A DNA stretch of 33,890 nucleotides from Nemertoderma westbladi (lineage: Eukaryota; Xenacoelomorpha; Nemertodermatida; Nemertodermatidae): contig JAUCBJ010000930.1 in assembly GCA_032718475.1 (NCBI GenBank), forward strand, positions 1-33,890. Reading direction: 5' to 3'. The position numbers and the translations under genes are program-made. Numbering within the stretch: position 1 is the stretch's first letter; every line of letters begins with the position of its first letter. A model generated the notes under the pieces. That model was not told the DNA's origin. It did no database searches and was given only the letters and a program-made list of their open reading frames with translations. Below are positions 8,703-16,445 of this stretch, one piece after another.

Positions 8703-11700
8703 TTATAAGCCATTATAAATAATCGGACTCCAACTCAATATTGGTGACGACTTGATTGGTTGACCTTGATTTATGGATGTGAATTCGCGCGCGAAATATC
8801 GCAGTTGGTAATGGCGAATTAATTTAATTTCACACCTGTCAATCTCAGCCAATGTAAGTCGACATGTAAAGTCACGTTTGCCTTTAACGTATTGTACAAA
8901 ACGTACAATCCACGCTAATTTTCGGCAAGCGTTTGTCCAAGAATCTGTTAGGTTTACAATACGGTCGACATGAGTATTTGTGACGTCATCAGGTAAGTCA
9001 ATTGAGATTTTGGAAGGTTTTGAATTACTAGAAGGGCCCACGGGTCCGCCGGTAAGTATTCCCTTGTTGACTGTTGATCCGTCCGGGTCTACAAGTAATT
9101 TGTCCTTCTTTGTCTTCTTACCTTGATTGTCGGTACTTTGTAAGTCGATCGTTAATGGTGGTTTGAACTCTATGGGGTCAGCAGGTTTCGGTAAACTTAT
9201 TTTTCTGCCGACATTAATCCCAGGTCTCACCATAGGTTGCAAGTTCGGTATGTCTCTTGAGCGCAAAGTAACACCTGTATTTACATTAGCGTAGGTACTA
9301 CCCACATCTGTAATACATGAGGTTTCACCTTGCTTATGGTTGCTCAAGTGTGTCAAAATTGGTAGTTTGTCAATACAAGGCCGCTCCAATAGGGAAACTG
9401 CGGCTTTATTGTTAGTCGATACATTACTAATGTCCGGTAGAACATTTTGTGATGTTTCTGACAAAATGTCTAGTCGACTGTCTAGTAATGTGTCTGGCGA
9501 TACGTCTGGTAACGTATCTGGTTGTTTGTCAATAGAAGGCCGCTCCAATAGGGAAACTGCGGCTTTACTGTTTGTCAGTGTGTTACTAGCGTCTGGTGGA
9601 ACATTTTGTGATATGTCTGGCAAAATGTCTGGTTGGCTGTCTAGTAACATGTCTGGTTGACCGTCTGGTAACGTGTCTGGTTGACCGTCTGGCGATATGT
9701 CTGGTGTAGAAAGGCTCGCAAGTCTTCCTCTCTTGACCTTTGAAGTTATATCTTTCCATTTTGCCTTCGGTTTCTTCTTGAGTTTTGCCGCCGTTGTCTT
9801 TTTCTTTGTCTTCCCCTTTTTTGGTTTCTTGATTTCGGCGTCCTTTGGAATGGTGTTAGACTTGTTGTCGTATAACGGAGGCCAATCTTGTGTCGATTTC
9901 TGCAAGAATTGGGGTCCGTGTTGCCAAAATTCTTTGTTCTCCGGTTTACAGAATTCCTCAGGCATCATTCCTCGCGACGCAATATCAGCTGGGTTTTGTG
10001 GTCCGGGACAATGTCGCCAATCCTCTTTTATTGAACGGTCTAGAATTTCCGCGCGACGGTTAGCTACGAATGTCTTGAATTCGAGTGTGTCGTTGTTTAT
10101 GTAAAATAAAACCAACGTCGCGTCAGTCCAATAAAATATCTGTAAACTCGACTGTAGTTCTGTCTGTATGAGGTTCACGATGGTGGTTGACAGGGTCGCG
10201 GCTTGTAGCTCGGCTCGTGGTGTCGTCATATACTTAGTAGGCATGGTCTTAGCCTTAGAAGTAATGAGCGAAACATCGAACTCGTCTGATTCTACTTGTC
10301 TGCGCAAGTACGCTGCCACACCAAAACCGTTGTCACTGGCGTCAGAAAAACAGTGTAGTTCCAAGTTGTCAGGAAATGTACTTTGCAATGGAAAGTAAAC
10401 CCTGGGTATGGAATAATCCTCTAGCGAAGATAATTCCGCCTCCCAGGTCTTCCATAAGTCCACTTGGTCTGATGAGATCGGCTCGTCCCATGTTAGTCCA
10501 TCCTTCCATATACTGCGCATATAAATGCGGGCTTGCAGTATCACTGGACTGATGAATCCTAACGGATCGAACAATCGGCTCAACTTTGACAAGCATGATC
10601 TCTTTGTCAGTGTGTTCCCTTGACTGTCCAGTCTCACTTTCACTCGAAAGTTGTCTGTGTTTGGGTCCCAAAAGAGCCCCAACACCTTAGTCGTCGGTAG
10701 TGGTTCGAACTCTAGGTCTATGTCACCACCTCCACGCTCAGTAGTTCCGAATGAGTCTACTAATTCGGCACTGTTTGAGGCGAATTTGGTGAGGTTAAAA
10801 CCTCCGCCCGCCAAGCAGTCCCGTAATTGATGTGCTACTGTTGTAGCACGTTCTACTGTGTCGCAACTTTGTAAACCGTCATCGACGTAAAAGTCACGTT
10901 CTACGATTTTAATTATCTCTGGGTCATATAGATGTTTCTGATCTCTAGCGGCTTGCTTTAGGGCGTACATTGTACAATTTGGGCTGTCTCTGGCACCGAA
11001 AACGCGAACTTGCATTTGGTAAGTCGCTGGTGGTAGACTTAAGTCTCCTTCCGGATACCAGAGGAACCGCAAACTGTCTCTGTCTCGCTCTAACGCTTTT
11101 ACTTGGTGAAACATCGCTTCAACGTCGCAAGTAAAGGCTACTTGACGCTGACGGAAGCGCATAATCACCCCCATAAGATAATTATTCATGTTCGGTCCAT
11201 CCATCAACTCACTATTGAGGGACATTCCCTCAAACAGAGCCGCACAGTCATTGACTACACGTACTTTGTCTGGTTTGTCGGGGTGTCTCACGTAGTGATG
11301 TGGCAAGTAGTACGTCTGGTCGGTCACTCGCTCCGGGTTAGTCATTCGGATAGCGTATCCCTTTGTCAAATACGTCTCCATCTGTGTGTTATACTGCAGA
11401 TGGGCTTTCTCGTCCTTTAATAGACGTTGCCGTATTGAGTGTAGACGTCTTAAAGCCAGTGGATAGTTGTTTATAAGTTTAGGACTTTGGCTACGCCATA
11501 ACATCCCTACCTCATAATGTCCGTCTTTCGTCTGGTGGATAGTGTCTTCCATGATCTTCAGAGATTGTTTCTCCTGTTCCGACATACAAGGTTCGTAGCT
11601 ACCAGGTTCAGCTGTATCTTGTTCTAACCACCTGATAGTCTTCTCCGTTAATTCTTTGTCCAAAGCGGCTTGTTCCATTTGATGATTTCTCAACGCGTCA

Positions 11701-13943
11701 TCATCGATATCGACGGGCACTGTTGAGGTTATTGGGGTAGGTAGACTCGCAAGCCTATCATCTGTCGTCGATGGAATCTCTAGCTGACTCGTCTTCCCCC
11801 CAAGTTCTAAACTCACCTTGTGGGTTAGCTGCTCCTTGTGACTTATCATATTAGTTACCCGTCTGTCATGTTTTGTCGACTGTAGCGTAGTATGGTTCAC
11901 GTCGTGTGAAAAGGAATGAATTGAATTTGTAGTTAATAAACTACATGTACTCTGTACATCGTCTTCCTCGTCACTTACGTCTAGTGTGCGCACAGGCGCT
12001 CGAGTATACCACCCTATCGGCGTTCTGCAGGCGTATGCGTTTCCCGCTACAACTGCCGATGGTCTGGTTTCCCACACCTGATGTAGGTTGAATTGGTCCG
12101 TCCCGATCAGCATTGCTACCGATCTATAATTGACAGGACATTCGGGTACACCAAGGTGTCTGAAATACTTACGGTCCTCTAGAGATTGTTCCGGCACTGG
12201 ACCTAGTAGGTTACTAAAGTCCTTCGTGGCCGCAAAGGTTAGATCTCTAAAGGGTAACAAAGACCTCTCCCTCTCGCTGTGTTGCGATTTTGGAAGAAGA
12301 GAGTCTAAGTCCAACTTAACTTGTGTCACTGGTATTGCACGCTGTCCGTGCATACTACTTACGGTATAACTGACACGCTTACCTTGTTTAAGATCCGTCA
12401 CGACGTCAGCTATCTTTTCGTCCACGTAGCTATGAGATGAGGCTGAATCTAGAATCGCATAGATCCTCTTGCTCCCCTTTGTGCCAGTAACCTTAATCGG
12501 GATTACACTGAATCCCTTCAGTTGATCAGTAGTCAGGAGCGCGATCGACGGTTGTTCGTCTCCATTGGAATATTCGTCGTCGTCTTCTGATTCTTCGTCC
12601 GACGATCCGGATTGTTCTGAGAAGCAATCCTCAATATGGGTCACGAAGGTTGGAGTCGTTTTCGATTCTCGTTTTCGGTAGGCCGCATCACATCTCGCTG
12701 CTGCTTCCGGGTGTTCCCTGGCGAAGCGTTTCGTCGGCGTGTGGCTGTCTGTGTGGAGCAGACCGTCGTGGTTGCGTCCACAGGATGGACAAGTGTCGGT
12801 ATTTGGGCAATCTTTACGGACGTGTCCGTGTCGCGTACACCGCCAACAAGAGTCCAATGGCCGTATTTGCAGCCGTCGTTCTTCCGAGTTCAACTCGCGA
12901 AATTGTCGACAACCTCGTAACTTGTGACCAATATACCGCTTGCCTAAATGCTCGCAGTATTGGCAGCCGTTGAAGTCGGTGCTGAGTTGCTGTCTCGTCT
13001 GTTTCGTCCCAATGGGCGCAGATACTCTATTACCGTCTGAGAATTGTCGTGATTCCGTCGGTGTGGCGTAAGTGGCCGTCTTAGTGGATGTTGTCTGGGG
13101 TTTTTGTCGGTTGGAGGATGGCAGTGTGATTCCTTCTGCCACGATGTGCTGGTCGGTGTAGTTAGATCGAGTTTCTACTACCGCCTCCCTGGATATTAAA
13201 AGGTACACATCTTCTAATTTTAAGAATCCTCCCCGCTCCTCTCGCTGGTATTCGACCTTTCTCCACTCCCGACGAAGTCGATGGTGGAGTCGTCCTATGA
13301 TCTTTAATAGGACTGTAGGGGTATTCCCGTAATCAAGTTGTCCAATTGATCTTAAGGTAGTGATAGCGTTCTTGATCTCGTCAGCTAGTTTTAGTAAGTC
13401 GACGGGTTTAGTGATAGCCCCTCCCTTACAGAGTTCCTCTATTACTGACCTGGCCATGCTCACTGTACCTCCGTATATCGAAGTTAAACGATCGTACGCT
13501 AGTTCGAAAGCGTCCGGTACACCGACGAAAGTCTCCGCCAAACGTTTAGGTTCTCCTGACAACGTTTGAAGCAGGTAATTGAACTTCTCCCGTGATGTAA
13601 AGGCGCACACGGCGATCTGGGATTCGATATAGTCTACGAAGGTATGCCAGTGTTTTGAGCTACCGGAAAACTTCGGTGGTTGTTGTACCGGCAATCCTTG
13701 TCTGGCTGCGAATTTCGCTATCTCCTCGGCAACGTTCAGAGTTTCGCGTCCTTGGTTGGTAACCTGGTTGATGTTCTCCCTTCTAGGCGCTTTTCCCTGA
13801 TACGATGTGGGGTTTGAAGGTACCGGTCTTTGTGGTTCCTTCGGGTGTCTATTGTGTTCGAATTCGGTGTTCCTCGAACTATCGGTTTGAACTTCCTCCA
13901 GACGCTCCTCGATCTGAGCCAACTTGTTGACAACTGGTCGCAT
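8703..13943 (-). CDS. BEL/Pao Gag-Pol polyprotein lacking integrase
   Basis: An open frame of 1746 codons from ATG 13943; the same frame is open and coding-like upstream to 14174, so that ATG is probably not the real start. Domains by residue: DUF1759-like gag core ~90-255; Cys/His region and CCHC knuckle CWRCTRHGHVRKDC ~366-379, followed by CPSCGRNH; retropepsin-like protease with LDSASSHS at ~498-505 (DSA in place of DSG/DTG); reverse transcriptase ~830-1060 with FTCDVEAMF and FYVDD at ~1018-1022; RNase H ~1195-1325 with SDAS, RAEL, WTDA and NPADIASRG. After RNase H there is a Lys-rich block (~1372-1400) and a Pro/Asp-rich tandem repeat (~1410-1530), which is unusual. Residues ~1660-1746 match the segment just before the BEL integrase zinc-binding region. 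The frame then ends at a TAA at 8703, where element homology is lost. It would make reverse transcriptase and a virus-like particle shell, but could not integrate. Confidence 0.95.
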   Translation of the reverse strand: MRPVVNKLAQIEERLEEVQTDSSRNTEFEHNRHPKEPQRPVPSNPTSYQGKAPRRENINQVTNQGRETLNVAEEIAKFAARQGLPVQQPPKFSGSSKHWHTFVDYIESQIAVCAFTSREKFNYLLQTLSGEPKRLAETFVGVPDAFELAYDRLTSIYGGTVSMARSVIEELCKGGAITKPVDLLKLADEIKNAITTLRSIGQLDYGNTPTVLLKIIGRLHHRLRREWRKVEYQREERGGFLKLEDVYLLISREAVVETRSNYTDQHIVAEGITLPSSNRQKPQTTSTKTATYATPTESRQFSDGNRVSAPIGTKQTRQQLSTDFNGCQYCEHLGKRYIGHKLRGCRQFRELNSEERRLQIRPLDSCWRCTRHGHVRKDCPNTDTCPSCGRNHDGLLHTDSHTPTKRFAREHPEAAARCDAAYRKRESKTTPTFVTHIEDCFSEQSGSSDEESEDDDEYSNGDEQPSIALLTTDQLKGFSVIPIKVTGTKGSKRIYAILDSASSHSYVDEKIADVVTDLKQGKRVSYTVSSMHGQRAIPVTQVKLDLDSLLPKSQHSERERSLLPFRDLTFAATKDFSNLLGPVPEQSLEDRKYFRHLGVPECPVNYRSVAMLIGTDQFNLHQVWETRPSAVVAGNAYACRTPIGWYTRAPVRTLDVSDEEDDVQSTCSLLTTNSIHSFSHDVNHTTLQSTKHDRRVTNMISHKEQLTHKVSLELGGKTSQLEIPSTTDDRLASLPTPITSTVPVDIDDDALRNHQMEQAALDKELTEKTIRWLEQDTAEPGSYEPCMSEQEKQSLKIMEDTIHQTKDGHYEVGMLWRSQSPKLINNYPLALRRLHSIRQRLLKDEKAHLQYNTQMETYLTKGYAIRMTNPERVTDQTYYLPHHYVRHPDKPDKVRVVNDCAALFEGMSLNSELMDGPNMNNYLMGVIMRFRQRQVAFTCDVEAMFHQVKALERDRDSLRFLWYPEGDLSLPPATYQMQVRVFGARDSPNCTMYALKQAARDQKHLYDPEIIKIVERDFYVDDGLQSCDTVERATTVAHQLRDCLAGGGFNLTKFASNSAELVDSFGTTERGGGDIDLEFEPLPTTKVLGLFWDPNTDNFRVKVRLDSQGNTLTKRSCLSKLSRLFDPLGFISPVILQARIYMRSIWKDGLTWDEPISSDQVDLWKTWEAELSSLEDYSIPRVYFPLQSTFPDNLELHCFSDASDNGFGVAAYLRRQVESDEFDVSLITSKAKTMPTKYMTTPRAELQAATLSTTIVNLIQTELQSSLQIFYWTDATLVLFYINNDTLEFKTFVANRRAEILDRSIKEDWRHCPGPQNPADIASRGMMPEEFCKPENKEFWQHGPQFLQKSTQDWPPLYDNKSNTIPKDAEIKKPKKGKTKKKTTAAKLKKKPKAKWKDITSKVKRGRLASLSTPDISPDGQPDTLPDGQPDMLLDSQPDILPDISQNVPPDASNTLTNSKAAVSLLERPSIDKQPDTLPDVSPDTLLDSRLDILSETSQNVLPDISNVSTNNKAAVSLLERPCIDKLPILTHLSNHKQGETSCITDVGSTYANVNTGVTLRSRDIPNLQPMVRPGINVGRKISLPKPADPIEFKPPLTIDLQSTDNQGKKTKKDKLLVDPDGSTVNKGILTGGPVGPSSNSKPSKISIDLPDDVTNTHVDRIVNLTDSWTNACRKLAWIVRFVQYVKGKRDFTCRLTLAEIDRCEIKLIRHYQLRYFAREFTSINQGQPIKSSPILSWSPIIYNGL
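9366..9700 (-). repeat. 159 bp in-frame tandem repeat inside the polyprotein
   Basis: Two copies of a 159 bp (53-codon) unit begin at 9366 and 9525. Each contains KAAVSLLERP followed by reiterated PDxLPD-type 4-residue motifs encoded by ~12 bp sub-repeats. The period keeps the frame. It lies between RNase H and the pre-integrase segment. Confidence 0.8.
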
Positions 13944-14174
13944 GATGTCGGCGAACTGTTGGGTACTGATCGCGTCTGTTGGTTGTAACGCCTTTTGTGT
14001 TGGTGTATTCTGTGGAGGATTATCTACAAAGGAGTTGTCTGAACGCTCGCGTTTATATCCATCGGCCGCCCCTGTTCTAAATACCTCGCGTTTCGGGTAA
14101 TCCGATTCGCTCGAAGTACTACTATCATCTGGATATGGTGGTCGACGTGCTCGCGTTCGTTGCGTCGTTCGAAT

Positions 14175-14912
14175 TCAAACATTCCGTTTCGGAACATCGT
14201 CCACTGATCTCCGTTGTTCGGTAGGCTCACAAGTCTTCCTCGAAGTCGTAGATTGCGATGTAAACTGGTTGATCGGTCGCGTATCCACTAGTCTCCGTTG
14301 TTCGGTAGGCTCACAAGTCTTCCTCGAAGTCGTAGATTGCGATGTAAACTGGTTGATCGGTCGCGTATCCACTAGTCTCCGTTGTTCGGTAGGCTCACAA
14401 GTCTTCCTCGAAGTCGTAGATTGCGATGTAAACTGGTTCATCGGTGGGCGAATGACAGCATTTGAAACAACTGGCCTTGTTGGCCTAAACGTCATTGGGT
14501 AAGCGTAGTGTGTAACAGGTTTAGGTGTCGACGGTGGACTCACCTGTTTTGTCGTCAGTAGTACAGGTTCGACTAATAAACTACTACGATCTGTAATCGG
14601 TGGGTTACTTACCTTGACTTTCGGAATGGGCGACGACGTTGCTCTTGGCGGTGTAAACTTGTCCGGAATAACAAACCTGTGTTCCGTCGCACCATGGATA
14701 GGAGAAATATTACTACTACCAGCAATCGAAACAGGTTCCTTAGTCGTAACCGGTGCAAACATATGAGTTACCTGTGGGAATCGTTGACACAAGTCCTTTA
14801 CTAATTGTCGTTCCCGTCCGGGTGCTCCTACGCTTCCTTCCTTCTTCCGTTCCTGAATTTGGCGGTGTCTTACCTCTAACTGGTCTAGATCGTGTCCGTC
14901 TCGAGATCTCAT
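14175..14912 (-). CDS. BEL/Pao N-terminal region, Ser/Thr/Pro-rich segment
   Basis: This 245-codon frame is in the same reading frame as the polyprotein at 8703-13943 and is separated from it by one TGA at 14175-14177. Downstream of that stop the frame is again open and coding-like. The protein is rich in Ser, Thr and Pro and contains three tandem 28-residue repeats (NQFTSQSTTSRKTCEPTEQRR plus a short tail). Upstream of its ATG the same frame is open to about 15091 and reads as Gln/Glu/Lys-rich coiled coil, so the true N-terminal partner is the frame at 14995-16206. It is best seen as the middle part of the gag precursor. The TGA is either a mutation or a readthrough signal; the sequence alone does not decide. 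Confidence 0.75.
   Translation of the reverse strand: MRSRDGHDLDQLEVRHRQIQERKKEGSVGAPGRERQLVKDLCQRFPQVTHMFAPVTTKEPVSIAGSSNISPIHGATEHRFVIPDKFTPPRATSSPIPKVKVSNPPITDRSSLLVEPVLLTTKQVSPPSTPKPVTHYAYPMTFRPTRPVVSNAVIRPPMNQFTSQSTTSRKTCEPTEQRRLVDTRPINQFTSQSTTSRKTCEPTEQRRLVDTRPINQFTSQSTTSRKTCEPTEQRRSVDDVPKRNV
14207..14437 (-). repeat. 84 bp tandem repeat, three copies, in frame
   Basis: Three near-identical units with spacing of exactly 84 bp (anchor GTAGGCTCACAAGTC at 14221, 14305 and 14389). 84 bp is 28 codons, so the repeat preserves the gag frame. Confidence 0.95.
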
Positions 14913-14994
14913 CGATCGATCGCGGGCTTGTAGATCCAGATCTTCCTTCGCGTTGGCTAATTCTCTCGCCTTCTTCCCGAGTTCGAAATGAAGT

Positions 14995-16206
14995 TTAACT
15001 TCCTTCTCGCGTTGTTCCGTCTGTCGTTGTTGCGCTTCGAGCTCCGCTTGTCTTATCGCTGATTGAGCCTTTATTTGCCAGTTTTTTCATTTCAGCTCTT
15101 GCTTCCGAAACTCGCTTGTGTTCTTCCAACTCAGCTGCTGCCGCTTGTCGTTCTAACTCAGCTGCTGCCGCTTGTTGCGCTAACTCAGCTGCCGCTGTTC
15201 GCTGTGCTATTTCTAGCTCCAACCTTTCCATCTCAGCCGCTTCCAACTCGGCTTGTTCTCGCAGATGAGAGATTCTTGCAACATCCGCAACGCGTAGTTT
15301 TTCTTCTTGTACCGCTGCTTGTGCCGTCAACAGTTGAGCTTGTTCCTCCGCTTCCCGTTGTTGTCTATCCACTTGTTGTTGCTGTCTGGAAATTTCTGAC
15401 GTCACTATACTTATCTCGCCAATTTCGCTGCGAATACTCACTAACGATTGGTCCAGTATTCCCGGTGCCGATTCGATTCGTACGGGTGAAGTTTCCCTCG
15501 TATATTCCGGCACGGTTTCCCAATCTCCGACATCCTCGCCGCACATACGTAAGTGGTCCGTCAGATGTTTCAATTGTCCATCCAGTCGGTACAGTTCCTG
15601 TTCTTCCTCGGGCTGTAATAATTCGTCCGAAACTGACTCACCTAACAACTGGTCCGCTTGTTCCTGTTGTATCTGCCTAATCGTCGACTTAAACTGAATC
15701 AGTTTCTCTCTAGCGATCATTAGTTTCTCGAGGATTCTAAGTTGAGTGTCCATGTCCTGTCTCTGTCTAGCTAGATCTTGTAGACCAATTAGGTTATCTA
15801 CGGACTTGTGTACTCTACTTTGTACTCTAACCTGGAGGGTGTAGAACTCGAATCGAGACATCGGAGCGGTCAACTCGTCTAATATGCGATGACCTTCTCC
15901 AATACTCCTGGTTATATGCGCCATGTAACCTCCGACGCTTCTAACCACACTTTCCTGGCTTCCTGCTGAACTTACCATGTCCGTTTCCCTGTATCTAGGT
16001 TGCGGAACAGTTAGAAAGTCCTCGGTCCTGCCGTCGCCTCGTACTACGGCATCCGGTACTCCCGTTGGATGTACTGGTGACGCACACGGTGTAGGTTCGG
16101 TAGGCTCGCGAGTCTTCCCCTGTTGTCCTTCCGCTGCTGACTTATCTCCGTCGCATGAGTCATAGTCGGTTTGTGTATTCTTCGTATAGTCTTGTTTGTC
16201 ACTCAT
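14995..16206 (-). CDS. BEL/Pao N-terminal coiled-coil protein (gag 5' region)
   Basis: 403 codons from ATG 16206, the first coding frame of the element and ~80-240 nt after the leader hairpins. Residues 1-90 are polar and disordered-looking. Residues ~95-230 are helical. From ~270 a strong Gln/Glu/Ala coiled coil follows (for example SRQQQQVDRQQREAEEQ), ending in three 9-residue repeats of the AAAELxxQA type. Near the T6 run at 15082-15087 the coiled coil continues in the frame of the next segment, while this frame reads only a short unrelated tail to its stop at 14995. A single-base length change in the run explains this, although programmed frameshifting cannot be excluded. An extended coiled-coil region ahead of the DUF1759 part is longer than I expect for a typical BEL gag. 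No enzymatic motif is visible. Confidence 0.7.
   Translation of the reverse strand: MSDKQDYTKNTQTDYDSCDGDKSAAEGQQGKTREPTEPTPCASPVHPTGVPDAVVRGDGRTEDFLTVPQPRYRETDMVSSAGSQESVVRSVGGYMAHITRSIGEGHRILDELTAPMSRFEFYTLQVRVQSRVHKSVDNLIGLQDLARQRQDMDTQLRILEKLMIAREKLIQFKSTIRQIQQEQADQLLGESVSDELLQPEEEQELYRLDGQLKHLTDHLRMCGEDVGDWETVPEYTRETSPVRIESAPGILDQSLVSIRSEIGEISIVTSEISRQQQQVDRQQREAEEQAQLLTAQAAVQEEKLRVADVARISHLREQAELEAAEMERLELEIAQRTAAAELAQQAAAAELERQAAAAELEEHKRVSEARAEMKKLANKGSISDKTSGARSATTTDGTTREGS
15128..15208 (-). repeat. 27 bp tandem repeat, three copies, in frame
   Basis: Units start at 15128, 15155 and 15182 (AACTCAGCTGCTGCCGC...). They encode a 9-residue Ala/Glu/Gln repeat within the coiled coil and lie ~40 bp from the frame break. 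Confidence 0.9.
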
Positions 16207-16289
16207 TTCGGTAGTTGTAAGTCAAGTAAAGTGAGTGTCAAAGTATCAAACTTACCGTATTTTATCTAAACGGTACTAATTACAGTCAT

Positions 16290-16445
16290 ATAAAATTAGC
16301 CTACCGGCCGATTTTATAGCAGATGGATAAAATTAGCCTAAACGGCCAATTTTACAGCAAATAAATGTCACGGAATAAGTATATAATAAAATTAGCCTAG
16401 CGGCCAATTTTATAACAAATAAATCGGATAACGATATGCGTTATC
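16290..16445 (-). promoter_or_regulatory. Leader hairpin cluster upstream of gag
   Basis: Three near-identical hairpins lie at 16290-16316, 16328-16354 and 16386-16412. Each has arms TAAAATTAGCC and GGCCAATTTTA (first copy GGCCGATTTTA) around a 3-5 nt spacer. A fourth, unrelated hairpin, GATAACG-ATATG-CGTTATC, is at 16427-16445. They sit 80-240 nt upstream of the first coding ATG on the minus strand, where a retroelement leader would carry packaging, dimerisation or translation signals. That role is inferred from position only. Confidence 0.6.

Larger units (their letters stand above)
8703..16445 (-). mobile_element. BEL/Pao LTR retrotransposon, 3'-truncated
   Basis: This minus-strand element runs from leader hairpins near 16445, through an N-terminal coiled-coil region, to gag, protease, reverse transcriptase and RNase H. 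It stops at 8703 in the pre-integrase region. Gene order and motifs (DUF1759-like gag region, CCHC knuckle, DSA protease, YVDD) are those of BEL/Pao. No integrase, 3' LTR or primer-binding site could be identified and no pair of LTRs was found, so the copy cannot be autonomous. Its coding frame has two interruptions, a frame change at the T6 run 15082-15087 and an in-frame TGA at 14175-14177. The remaining long frame is intact, which suggests recent activity. Confidence 0.9.

Noticed and set aside
8476-8718. 80-codon plus-strand open frame at the satellite/retrotransposon junction
   Set aside because: No motif, no splice signals, and it overlaps the end of the BEL polyprotein on the other strand.
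8985-9010. CTGATGA on the minus strand as a third hammerhead
   Set aside because: No GAAA or stem II follows at the required distance, and it lies within BEL coding sequence.
9340-15680. Many plus-strand open frames opposite the BEL coding region
   Set aside because: They are antisense shadows of a long, biased coding sequence and of its tandem repeats.
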